From Scandinavium goeteborgense (GTDB lineage: Bacteria > Pseudomonadota > Gammaproteobacteria > Enterobacterales > Enterobacteriaceae): a stretch of 64,000 nucleotides of DNA. Position numbers and translations under genes: made by a program. The notes under the pieces were generated by a model, which saw only the letters and a list, made by a program, of their open reading frames with translations, was not told where the DNA came from and did no database searches. Every line of letters starts with the position of its first letter. Position 1 is the first letter of the stretch. The DNA lies in contig NZ_CP054058.1 of the NCBI RefSeq assembly GCF_003935895.2, forward strand, positions 2,647,177 through 2,711,176, given 5' to 3'. Positions 37,812 through 46,700 of the stretch are shown piece after piece.

Positions 37812-39452
37812 TTACACCGGCGCCACCAGATACCGGACAATCGGGTGAGTTTCACCCTGATGATAATGCTGAATCCGCTGCTCTATTTTTCGGTCATTCA
37901 TGGTGTAACGCTCTTCCTGACGCAAATGCTCCACCCACGAACTGACCAGAAACGTTTCGACAAAAAGCCCCGGTTTCATGATGTCCTCATAAACCGACCA
38001 GCTCATTGCCCCGCCCCGCCGCCTCATGCGCCGCATATCTTGCATGCAGACCAGGAACGCGTGGGCCTCGTCGGGAATAATCAGATACTCATAGCTCACC
38101 ATCACCGGGCCACGGTTGTGATGGATATCAACCTGGAGTGACGTTGTGTTTTCGACGCTGGCATCGAGATCGAGCAAAGGATCCTTGTCCAGTCGCCAGC
38201 GGAACACTGCGGTGCTGGCGAGCACCATGCCAAGGGTGGCGACACACAGCGAAACAGTGATGCCGTAATGCGTAGCCAGTTGCCCCCACAGTGCGCTGCC
38301 CGCGGTCATCGAGCCGAAGAACACCGTCAGATACACCGCCAGCGCGCGGGCTTTTACCCATTTGGCTGCGCTGCGTTGTGCCCCCAGGTTGAGCGTGGAA
38401 AGCACCGAAATCCATGCATAACCGGTCATGAACACAAACAGATTGAGCAGCCAGAAGTGACGAATAAACGCCAGGGCAAGCAGCGTGACGGCGAACATCA
38501 GGCTTGCCACAACCATTAATCGGTCAGGGTTAAAATAGCGGCGTAGGCGCGGTAACGTGATGGCCCCGACAATCGCCCCGACGCCGATACAGGCCAGCAT
38601 CACTCCGTACCCGCCCGGCCCCAGACCCAGTTCACGGCGGGCCACCAGCGGCAGCAATGCCCAGCCCGCGCTGGCGAAGAGGAAAAAGGCAACGGTGCGG
38701 GCCAGCACATTACGCAGGACCGGCGCGGCTTGCACATAACGCACCCCGGCATGCACGGCGGAGAAAAAATTCTCCGGTGGCAGGCGCTGCACCGCCGGTT
38801 CCGTTTTCCAGCGATACAACACCCAGGCCACACCCAGCACCGACAGTGCGTTCAGCGCAAACACCACCCACGGCCCGGCAAACGAGAGGATAAGCCCGCC
38901 CAGCGCAGGGCCAATCGCGCGGCTGACGTTAATGCCCAGCGAATTAAGCGCAATCGCCGAACTGAGGTCGGGTTTGCTCACCAGGTCCGGCACGATGGCC
39001 TGAAACGGCGGTGAGCTCATGGCCGCGCCCATACTCAGTAAAAACGCGGCGGCGAGTAACACTCCGGGCGTCACGTGGCCGGTGAAAGACAGCCCCGTCA
39101 GCGCCACTGCCGCGGCAAAGGTCCATACCTGCGAAAAAATCAGGTATTTGCGACGGTCCACGATGTCTGCCATCACCCCGGACGGCAGCGCAAACAGAAA
39201 CATCGGCAGGCTACTGGCTGCCTGGATCATGGCGACCGAAAGCGGGTCGGCGCTTAACGTCAGCATGGTCCAGTTCATCGCCACATCGTTCATCCACGAC
39301 CCGATATTCGACACCACCGTCGCTATCCATAACATGCCAAACGTGCGCTGGTGCAGCGGCTGCCAGACCGATCCGCTGGCCGCACTGCTGGCGTTCAGCG
39401 ATTGCTGATGCGCATCGGCACTAAGATGGTGAGCTTCATTTACTGATGCCAT
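37812..39452 (-). CDS. MFS exporter (EntS-like) fused to a C-terminal alpha/beta-barrel-type domain
   Basis: 546 residues. Residues about 35-420 form a 12-helix major facilitator domain of the enterobactin-exporter/transmembrane-secretion-effector group (MFS_3), with the loop GVMADIVDRRKYL between helices 2 and 3. The last 110 residues (from SLQVDIHHNRGPVMVSYEYLI) are cytoplasmic and look like a ferredoxin-like, antibiotic-monooxygenase-type domain. Overlaps the end of doxX by 17 bases, so it is translationally coupled. Role inferred: export or uptake of the cassette's substrate or toxic product. Confidence 0.88.
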   Translation of the reverse strand: MASVNEAHHLSADAHQQSLNASSAASGSVWQPLHQRTFGMLWIATVVSNIGSWMNDVAMNWTMLTLSADPLSVAMIQAASSLPMFLFALPSGVMADIVDRRKYLIFSQVWTFAAAVALTGLSFTGHVTPGVLLAAAFLLSMGAAMSSPPFQAIVPDLVSKPDLSSAIALNSLGINVSRAIGPALGGLILSFAGPWVVFALNALSVLGVAWVLYRWKTEPAVQRLPPENFFSAVHAGVRYVQAAPVLRNVLARTVAFFLFASAGWALLPLVARRELGLGPGGYGVMLACIGVGAIVGAITLPRLRRYFNPDRLMVVASLMFAVTLLALAFIRHFWLLNLFVFMTGYAWISVLSTLNLGAQRSAAKWVKARALAVYLTVFFGSMTAGSALWGQLATHYGITVSLCVATLGMVLASTAVFRWRLDKDPLLDLDASVENTTSLQVDIHHNRGPVMVSYEYLIIPDEAHAFLVCMQDMRRMRRRGGAMSWSVYEDIMKPGLFVETFLVSSWVEHLRQEERYTMNDRKIEQRIQHYHQGETHPIVRYLVAPV

Positions 39453-39867
39453 GTCGCCACTCCTGGGTTTGACGCACCCTAAGCGCCCATTTTCCCGGCC
39501 CGGTTAGCGCCAGCGTGATGAAGATGATCAGCAGCAACCAGCCAAATTGCCCCTCGGCAATCGACCAGCCAGGATGCACAAACAACATGGCCACCAGTAA
39601 CACCCCGATGATCGGCAAACAGGCCAGCCGCGTCCCAACCCCTGCAATAATGAACAACGGGCAAATAACCTCCGCGAAAATAGCCGGAATCAAACTCATG
39701 TACGGACCCATACCGAAAGGGTCCTCAATGTGCGTCAGTTCTTCGCTGAAGTGGAATACCTTCGGTAGCCCGTGGACGTACAGCAACAGCAGGCTACCGG
39801 CCACGCGCAGGAAGAACAGCCCCAGGTTTATCTGGGGCGAAATGAACAGTGCAGATGAATTTTTCAT
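39436..39867 (-). CDS. DoxX-family inner-membrane protein
   Basis: 143 residues with four hydrophobic helices, the DoxX/DoxD-like fold (LFFLRVAGSLLLLYVHGLPKV at the start, PGKWALRVR at the end). Family members accompany quinone-linked or oxidative redox enzymes; precise role here unknown. ATG at 39867 is five bases after the amidohydrolase stop, with no strong ribosome binding site, so translation is probably coupled to the upstream gene. Confidence 0.88.
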   Translation of the reverse strand: MKNSSALFISPQINLGLFFLRVAGSLLLLYVHGLPKVFHFSEELTHIEDPFGMGPYMSLIPAIFAEVICPLFIIAGVGTRLACLPIIGVLLVAMLFVHPGWSIAEGQFGWLLLIIFITLALTGPGKWALRVRQTQEWRHGISK

Positions 39868-39871
39868 GGCA

Positions 39872-41749
39872 TCAGAACGCAAAGCAGCTGCAGCCGAGCG
39901 CGCCCCAGAATGCCGTATCATCGGCAACCGGAACGTTTGCCCCGCGAGCAACATCGTGATGGTGAGTATGCACGCCACAAGGACCGCTACAGTGGTGGCC
40001 CTGCGCGGTCATGCCTACACGCGGGTTGGCAACCGGTGGCGCCGCACGATAATGACCCGGTACGGTGACGACCGGTGACCAGTCTGGCAGCACAGGAATG
40101 GCTGGCGGCGCGAGTGGCCCAAACGCGCCCGCGGCATAGACGATGTTGCCATCCACTACGGTGAGCACCGATTCGATGCCTTTAATTTCCTCTTCCGGCA
40201 CGCGGAAATAGTCTTTGCTTAGCACCGCCATGTCCGCCAGCTGCCCGACTTTAATTTGCCCTTTTTTACCCTGTTCGCTGGAAAACCACGCGCTGCCTTG
40301 TGTCCAAAGCATCAGCGCGGTGTCGCGATCCAACCGGGCATTAACGTCATACATCTGCATTCCGCCCACGGTACGCCCGGATACCAGCCAGTACAGCGCG
40401 GTCCATGGATTGTAACTGGCGACGCGGGTGGCATCGGTCCCCAGACCGACCGGCACGCCGGTTTCCAGCATTCGTGTCACAGGGGGCGTGTGGCGTGTGG
40501 CTTCAATCCCGTAACGTTCGGCAAAATATTCGCCCTGGAAGGCCATGCGGTGCTGCACCGCGATCCCGCCGCCCAGCTCTTTGATTCGATCGATATTTTT
40601 CTGCGTGACCGTTTCGGCATGGTCGAAGAACCAGTACAGGCCGTTGAAGGGAATATCGCGGTTCACTTTTTCAAATACATCCAGCATTCGGCTGATGGAC
40701 TCATCGTAAGTCGCATGCAAACGGAACGGCCAGCGATGCTCAACCAGATGACGCACCACGCGCTCCAGTTCGTCTTCCATGCCCGGCGCCAGATCTGGGC
40801 GCGGTTCGAGGAAATCTTCAAAATCCGCGGCAGAGAAAACCAGCATTTCACCCGCGCCGTTATGGCGGAAATAATCACTCCCTTGCCCCGGCGTCAGCAT
40901 GTCGGTCCACTTTTCGAAATCCTCGAGTTCATGCCCCGGACGCTGAGTAAACAAGTTATAGGCAATGCGCAGCGTCATCTGTTTTTTCTGATGCAGCTCG
41001 GCAATCACTTCGTAATCTTCCGGGTAGTTCTGGAAACCGCCGCCCGCATCAATCGCGCTGGTCAGGCCCAAACGGTTCAGCTCGCGCATAAACTGGCGCG
41101 TGGAGTTGATTTGCTGTTCCAGCGGTAATTTTGGCCCTTTCGCCAGCGTGGAATAGAGGATCATCGCATTCGGACGTGCAATCAGCATTCCGGTTGGGTT
41201 GCCGTTGCTGTCGCGTTGAATTTCTCCCCCCGGCGGGTTCGGTGTCTCTTTGGTATAGCCCACGACTCTCAGTGCGGCGCGGTTCAGCAGGGCGCGATCG
41301 TAGAGATGAAGGATAAAGACGGGCGTATCGGGTGCAGCTTCGTTGATTTCATCCAGCGTCGGCATCCGGCGTTCGGCGAACTGGAACTCTGACCAGCCGC
41401 CAACCACGCGGACCCATTGCGGGGACGGCGTACGCAGCGCTTGCTCTTTTAGCATCCGCAGCGCATCCGCGAGGGATGGCACGCCTTCCCAACGTAGCTC
41501 AAGGTTGTAATTCAGGCCGCCACGAATCAGGTGCAGGTGTGAATCATTCAAACCTGGAATGGCCGTGTGGCCTTTGAGATCCACGACTTTCGTCCCTTCG
41601 GCGTGATGCTGCATCACCTGTGCCACGGTGCCGACCTCAAGGAATTTCCCATCACGGATCGCCACCGCTTCGGCGAGCGGGTTTTCCCTGTCCACCGTGT
41701 GAAACTGCCCATTTACCAGGATTACATCTGCTTTACCCAACGAAACCAT
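39872..41749 (-). CDS. YtcJ/NfdA-like metal-dependent amidohydrolase with a His/Cys-rich tail
   Basis: 625 residues of the amidohydrolase superfamily, exoenzyme/NfdA-like (N-substituted formamide deformylase) branch. The small beta-sandwich starts ADVILVNGQFHTVD; the metal site is HxH in GLNDSHLHLIRGG, with later FRLHATYDES, FFDHAETV and catalytic Asp in GLGTDATRV. The last 50 residues are odd: GHHCSGPCGVHTHHHD, a cluster of six His and two Cys not usual for the family. ATG at 41749 has a perfect GGGAGG five bases upstream. First gene of the leftward operon, divergent from the isochorismatase-like gene across the repeat operator. Confidence 0.9.
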   Translation of the reverse strand: MVSLGKADVILVNGQFHTVDRENPLAEAVAIRDGKFLEVGTVAQVMQHHAEGTKVVDLKGHTAIPGLNDSHLHLIRGGLNYNLELRWEGVPSLADALRMLKEQALRTPSPQWVRVVGGWSEFQFAERRMPTLDEINEAAPDTPVFILHLYDRALLNRAALRVVGYTKETPNPPGGEIQRDSNGNPTGMLIARPNAMILYSTLAKGPKLPLEQQINSTRQFMRELNRLGLTSAIDAGGGFQNYPEDYEVIAELHQKKQMTLRIAYNLFTQRPGHELEDFEKWTDMLTPGQGSDYFRHNGAGEMLVFSAADFEDFLEPRPDLAPGMEDELERVVRHLVEHRWPFRLHATYDESISRMLDVFEKVNRDIPFNGLYWFFDHAETVTQKNIDRIKELGGGIAVQHRMAFQGEYFAERYGIEATRHTPPVTRMLETGVPVGLGTDATRVASYNPWTALYWLVSGRTVGGMQMYDVNARLDRDTALMLWTQGSAWFSSEQGKKGQIKVGQLADMAVLSKDYFRVPEEEIKGIESVLTVVDGNIVYAAGAFGPLAPPAIPVLPDWSPVVTVPGHYRAAPPVANPRVGMTAQGHHCSGPCGVHTHHHDVARGANVPVADDTAFWGALGCSCFAF

Positions 41750-41852
41750 ACATCCTCCCATTCGAGATGCCCGGCGCTGGCCGAGCAAAGAGTACGCAAC
41801 CCACTGGGTGGCGTGAATGGATTCGAGTATGTGAACAGGGTTAAAAAAAGAC

Positions 41853-41909
41853 TAGTTATACAAAGGGATAGTTATACCAAGGTATAGTTATACTCAGGGT
41901 TAACTATAC
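41853..41909. promoter_or_regulatory. Four 9-bp direct repeats at 16-bp period: candidate operator of the divergent cassette
   Basis: TAGTTATAC occurs at 41853, 41869 and 41885, and the variant TAACTATAC at 41901. Start-to-start spacing is exactly 16 in each case, with related spacers AAAGGGA, CAAGGTA and TCAGGGT. GTATAGTTA at 41882-41890 and TAACTATAC at 41901-41909 also form a perfect inverted repeat. A GATAAT (-10-like) box follows at 41915-41920. It lies between the divergent amidohydrolase and isochorismatase-like genes, as expected for binding of a dimeric regulator to several sites. Confidence 0.8.
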
Positions 41910-42028
41910 GATCAGATAATAGTTTTCCCCCGACATGCCTCCTACTATTCCCCTCGCTGTCCCGATTGTTGCCGCGTCAAAGGCGCGGTGGCTCTGCTTC
42001 CTTTCTCCTCATTCCAATGGGTATTTTT

Positions 42029-42715
42029 ATGACAACCTCTAAGCTTGAAGTCTTAACGCCTCACAACTGCCAGATGATTTTTATCGACCAACAGCCGCAG
42101 ATGGCTTTTGGCGTTCAGTCGATTGACCGCCAGGTGCTGAAAAACAATACCGTTGCGCTGGCCAAAGCCGCGAAGGTGTTTGATATCCCGACGATTATCA
42201 CCACCGTTGAAACCGAAAGTTTCTCGGGTCATACCTATCCAGAATTGCTGGATGTGTTCCCAGGTAAAGATATCCTTGAGCGTAGCTCTATGAACTCATG
42301 GGATGACCAGAAAGTGCGTGACGCGCTGGCAGCTAACGGTCAGAAAAAAGTGGTGGTTTCCGGTTTATGGACTGAAGTGTGCAATAACAGCTTTGCCCTG
42401 TGCGCCATGCTGGAAGGCGGTTACGAAATTTACATGGTGGCGGATGCCTCCGGCGGCACGTCCAAAGAAGCGCATGATTTCGCAATGCAGCGCATGATCC
42501 AGGCGGGCGTTATCCCGGTGACCTGGCAACAGGTGATGCTGGAGTGGCAACGTGACTGGGCGCGCAAAGAAACCTACAACGCGGTGATGGATATCGTCCG
42601 TGAACATTCCGGTGCGTACGGAATGGGTGTGGATTACGCCTACACCATGGTGCATAAAGCCCCTTCTCGCCAGAAAAGCGAACACGAAACCCTGCCGCCG
42701 GTTGCTGCACGTTAA
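42029..42715 (+). CDS. Isochorismatase-like cysteine hydrolase (YcaC-like)
   Basis: 228 residues. Cysteine hydrolase triad: Asp in MIFIDQQPQMAFG, Lys around residue 95 in the DQKVRDAL region, and nucleophile Cys in VVSGLWTEVCNNSFAL with a preceding cis-peptide-type stretch. Closest in character to YcaC, an octameric hydrolase of unknown substrate. The ATG at 42029 has a weak ribosome binding site; an upstream in-frame reading from 41966 overlaps the promoter. First gene of the rightward arm; with the amidohydrolase it suggests amide or carbamate breakdown. Confidence 0.9.
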   Translation: MTTSKLEVLTPHNCQMIFIDQQPQMAFGVQSIDRQVLKNNTVALAKAAKVFDIPTIITTVETESFSGHTYPELLDVFPGKDILERSSMNSWDDQKVRDALAANGQKKVVVSGLWTEVCNNSFALCAMLEGGYEIYMVADASGGTSKEAHDFAMQRMIQAGVIPVTWQQVMLEWQRDWARKETYNAVMDIVREHSGAYGMGVDYAYTMVHKAPSRQKSEHETLPPVAAR

Positions 42716-42769
42716 TCATCAGAAGCTGACCGGTGTGAAACGGGTCAGCTTTTCTTTCAGGAGAAACAC

Positions 42770-43012
42770 ATGAGCGCAGAACTCTTGTCTCTGCTGGCGG
42801 GGGTGTTAATTGGCCTTCTCTATGCTCTGCTAAAAGTACGCTCTCCAGCCCCCCCTGCGGTGGCGTTGGTTGGGCTATTAGGCATGCTTGTCGGCGAACA
42901 ATTGGTCACGCAAATGCTGGCCCCTCCGCCGAGCGCCGCCCATCACGCTTGCCAGACGCCAGGCCAAACCGCAGGGCTCTCTGCCGCCTGTGTTGAGGAT
43001 AATCCATCATGA
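42770..43012 (+). CDS. XapX-domain membrane protein (DUF1427), first copy
   Basis: 80 residues. Two hydrophobic helices with the XapX motif LKVRSPAPPAVALVGLLGMLVGEQL, then a short Ala/His/Cys-containing tail. ATG after CAGGAGA. Its stop overlaps the ATG of the second copy (ATGA). Family function unknown; XapX proteins are often encoded beside amidohydrolase and isochorismatase-like genes. Confidence 0.88.
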   Translation: MSAELLSLLAGVLIGLLYALLKVRSPAPPAVALVGLLGMLVGEQLVTQMLAPPPSAAHHACQTPGQTAGLSAACVEDNPS

Positions 43013-43284
43013 AAATATGGATCCTGTCTTTGGCGTTAGGCCTGGTGGCTGGGGGCATTTACGCCACGTTGGGCATTCACTCCCCTGCACCGCCTGTTAT
43101 TGCTCTGCTGGGCTTGTTTGGCATGTTGGTCGGGGAGCAACTGATCCCGATTACCCGTCGGTTGATGAGCCGCGAACCCTTGACGCTTGCCTGGTTTCGT
43201 CACGAATGTGTGCCCAAAATCAGCGGAACACCCCCGTCGGGCAATGCGTCAGTGAGCCCAGACACACCCCCGCGTTCGAGATAA
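43009..43284 (+). CDS. XapX-domain membrane protein (DUF1427), second copy
   Basis: 91 residues, a diverged tandem paralogue of the previous gene (GIHSPAPPVIALLGLFGMLVGEQLIP), with two helices and a Pro-rich cytoplasmic tail. Four-base ATGA overlap with the first copy and a TAATG overlap with a possible upstream start of the receiver gene: a tightly coupled operon. The two copies may form a heteromer in the membrane. Confidence 0.87.
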   Translation: MKIWILSLALGLVAGGIYATLGIHSPAPPVIALLGLFGMLVGEQLIPITRRLMSREPLTLAWFRHECVPKISGTPPSGNASVSPDTPPRSR

Positions 43285-43304
43285 TGTGCCAGAGGAATGA
43301 CCGC

Positions 43305-43700
43305 ATGCAGCTGCCGCAGCGTATTGCCATTGTCGATGATGAGCCCGCCGTACGTAGCGGGTTGAGCAATCTGCTGCAATCAGATGGCTATTCGACGCGC
43401 GTTTATGAATCCGCTGAGGCGTATTTAGCGGAAAAAAACGCGCTAATCGAATCTTCACTTATCATTATTGACATTAAACTGAAGGGAATGAGCGGGTTTG
43501 AGCTTTATGAAAAAATAAAGACCTTCCCGCTGCCTCCCCCGGTGATTTTCATCTCCGGACACGGAGATGAAAACATGCAACGGTTTGCCATCCATCTTGG
43601 CGCCGTTGCTTTTTTGCGTAAGCCCATCGACATTGATGTCCTGCTGAAGCATTTACAACACGCTGTCAGGCCCGAAAAAAATAACGCATCTGAACCCTGA
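43305..43700 (+). CDS. Stand-alone receiver-domain response regulator (FixJ-type receiver)
   Basis: 131 residues made of one receiver domain and no output domain. Acidic pair in AIVDDEPAV, phosphoacceptor Asp in LIIIDIKLKGMSG, ISGHG and Lys in LRKPIDID. ATG at 43305 has GAGGA eight bases upstream; an ATG at 43284 overlapping the XapX stop would add seven residues. Directly followed by the giant kinase (26 bases), whose own sequence has a transmitter but no receiver, so it is the probable direct phospho-partner or a phosphate sink. Confidence 0.88.
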   Translation: MQLPQRIAIVDDEPAVRSGLSNLLQSDGYSTRVYESAEAYLAEKNALIESSLIIIDIKLKGMSGFELYEKIKTFPLPPPVIFISGHGDENMQRFAIHLGAVAFLRKPIDIDVLLKHLQHAVRPEKNNASEP

Positions 43701-43726
43701 GACAGGCGCTACTGCGAGACCCCTGA

Positions 43727-46700
43727 ATGATTCAAAAGCATACTCCGCCGGGCCGCCCCGCCGTTTCCGAGACGCCGCTTTTCGACGCCCACGACGGGCA
43801 GGTTTTTGCGTTTAAAGAAGACGTGATGTTCACGCCGTTGGTGCGCGAAGGCAGTATTGTGTGGATGAGCGGGCGCTCCCCGTGGTCAGACGGGGCCTTT
43901 ATTCTTGCCACCGCAGTGAACGATGAAACCGAAGCGAACGCCACGCAATTACTCAAAAACGAGTTTTCGCTGCGGCCCTATTTGTCCGATAGCTGGGCCA
44001 TAAAACCTGCGGCCTGCACGCAGTACCGTGGGCGTTATGCGCTGGTGTATACGCCGTTTGCGTTTCAGTCTCTGGCTCAGATGATGGGCCAACCGATGGA
44101 CAATACGGCCCGTTTCATCGAGCTAGCAATCCGGGTCTGTCAGCCATTGCGTCAGATGCACCAGCACAACCTTATCCACGGCGACATTAAGCCGGGTAAC
44201 ATTTTTATCCAGCCCGATGCGTCCTGTCGCCTGGCCGGGTTTGGCCTGGCAACGGGTTCATCAGAGGCGTCCGGCCCCGCCCGGCTGGCGTTTTCCGGTG
44301 GCACGCTGGCGTATATGTCGCCCGAGCACACCCATCGCAGCCAGCGTCCGGTCAGCAGCCGCAGCGATCTCTACAGTCTGGGGATCGTGTTTTATGAATT
44401 GCTGACTGGCGTGCTGCCCTTTGATCTCAGTGAAGGCGATCCGGCCCAGTGGGTGCATCACCACATTGCCTCGGAGCCACGCCCTCCGCATCGGGTAAAT
44501 GACGCCATTCCCCTCATGCTCTCCACCCTTATTCTGCATTTACTGGAGAAATCACCGGACAACCGTTATCAGACGGTGGATGGCCTGATCGCCGATTTAC
44601 GCCGCTGCCAGGCAACGTTTGCCGACGGACAACACATCCCCTGCTTTACGCCCGGTATACAGGACCGGTCGCCCGATGTGCATCTGCCGGAAGCGCTCTA
44701 TACCGCCCAGCCTCAGGCGCGTGAATTGATCGCCGCGTTTGATGATGTGAATCGCTCTGGCACCCATACGTTGGCGGTTATCCGTGGGCCTTCGGGGATC
44801 GGGAAATCATCCCTGATGGCGTCGATGTTAAAAGCGTTACCGCCCAGTCGCGTGCTGTTAGCGGTGGGGAAAGTCGACCAGTTTTCCTCTACATTGCCGT
44901 ATGACGTGCTGACCTCTGCGTTTCGCTCGCTGACCCTCTCCCTGCTCGGCTTACCGGCGGAACAGGTTACCGACTGGAAAACCCGGCTCTCTTTGGCGTT
45001 GAAGGGATATGAACGGCTGGCGGTCAACCTGGTGCCTGAATTAGCGCTGTTGCTGGAGCAGGAAACTTTCCCGGCGACGGACGTGATGTCAACGGATGCG
45101 CGCGTACGTTTCAATGACATGATCTCCGCCCTGGTCCACACCTTTGCCACGCCGGGCTGTCCGCTGGTGTTACTGCTGGATGATGTTCAGTGGATTGATG
45201 AAGCCAGTCTCCATGTGCTGGAATCACTGCTGAAAAACAGCCACACACTGCCGTTGCTGCTGGTGATTGCCGTGCGAGAACCCGAATCGACCGAAAACGC
45301 GGCGTTAACGGCGGCGATAACCCGGTTTCGTCAGGCGGCGCAGCGCAGCATCGATATCATTACCTCGCCGCTTTCCGTGAAAGATGTGTCCCGCTGGCTG
45401 GCCGAAACTTTCCAACAACGCGCCACCGATACCGCTGACCTGGGAAAACTTATCCATCAAAAAACAGGTGGCAATCCGCTGTTTATGAAGGCGTTTTTTA
45501 AACGCATTGTCGACGATGGCCTGGTGACGCATAACAAATATCAGGGCAAGTGGCATTATGATCTGTCGGCCATTCAACAACGCCATTACACCGAAAATGT
45601 CGTGAGTCTGGTACTGGAACAGCTCGGTAAAATGCCAGAAACAACGCGCACTTTACTCGGCAGCCTTGCCTGCCTGGGCAGTCGGGGGGAATTGAGCCTC
45701 ATCGGACGCGTGCTGTGCCTGTCCGATGCCACTATCCACTACCAACTACACCCCGCCGTGACCGCGCAGCTTGTATCACTGACCCAAAACAGCTGGACGT
45801 TTACCCATGACCGCGTGCAGGAAGCCGCTTTCGCCCTGCTCGATGCCGTTCAGCGAAGCCATGTGCACATCACCACGGCCCGCCTGTTGGCGGAAACATC
45901 CCGCCAGGCGGCCGGGAATGAAATGTTATTCCGCGCCATTCATCATGTTTCCGCCGCCATTGAATCTATCCAGCCGCCTACACAGCGTGAAATGTTCAGG
46001 GAGCTGAGTATGCTGGCGGTTCAGCGCGCAAAACGGACGGGCGATTTCCTCTCTGCCTTACGTTATTTACAGACCGCGCGTGCCCTGACTGGCCACGATC
46101 CGTCGCGAGAGGCGCTTCCCGACCTTCGCCTGGAACGTGAAGAGGCCGAGTGTGAGTTTTTACTGGGAAACCTGATCACCGCCAGGCAGTTGTGTGACCG
46201 GCTGTTAGGCATGCCGGGCGAACTGACGCAGAAAATCACCGCGGCCACCCTGCTGGCGGAAGTGTATATGCGCCAGTCTGACAACCGTCTGGCACTGGAA
46301 ACCACGCTATTCTGGCTCAGCGTGTCGGGCATTGCGCTCGCCCGTCATCCTGACAACGCAGACTGCGATGCCGCCTGGGAACAGCTCAACAACCGCATCG
46401 GGAATAACCCCGCCGCACTGTTTACTCAGTTGCCTGAAATGCACGATGCGCAGACGGAAGCGGTGATGAATCTGCTCGCCAGCGCCAGCGTCTTCGCCAG
46501 CTTCAACTGCCCACGCCTGCACTTTATGCTGCTTTGTCAGATGCTGCAGTTAACCCTGAAGCACGGCGTGACTGGCGCATCCACGTTGGCAATGGGTTGG
46601 TTCGGTGTGCTTATCGCCGAGCGTTACGCCGAATATCATTTAGGGTTCAACTATGCAGACCTTGCGCGGGACCTGGTCGCCCGCCGGGGATACAGCGCAT

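Noticed and set aside
41853-41909. Short regular repeats as a CRISPR array
   Set aside because: The repeats are 9 bp with 7-bp spacers in a promoter region, far too short for CRISPR, and no cas gene is present.
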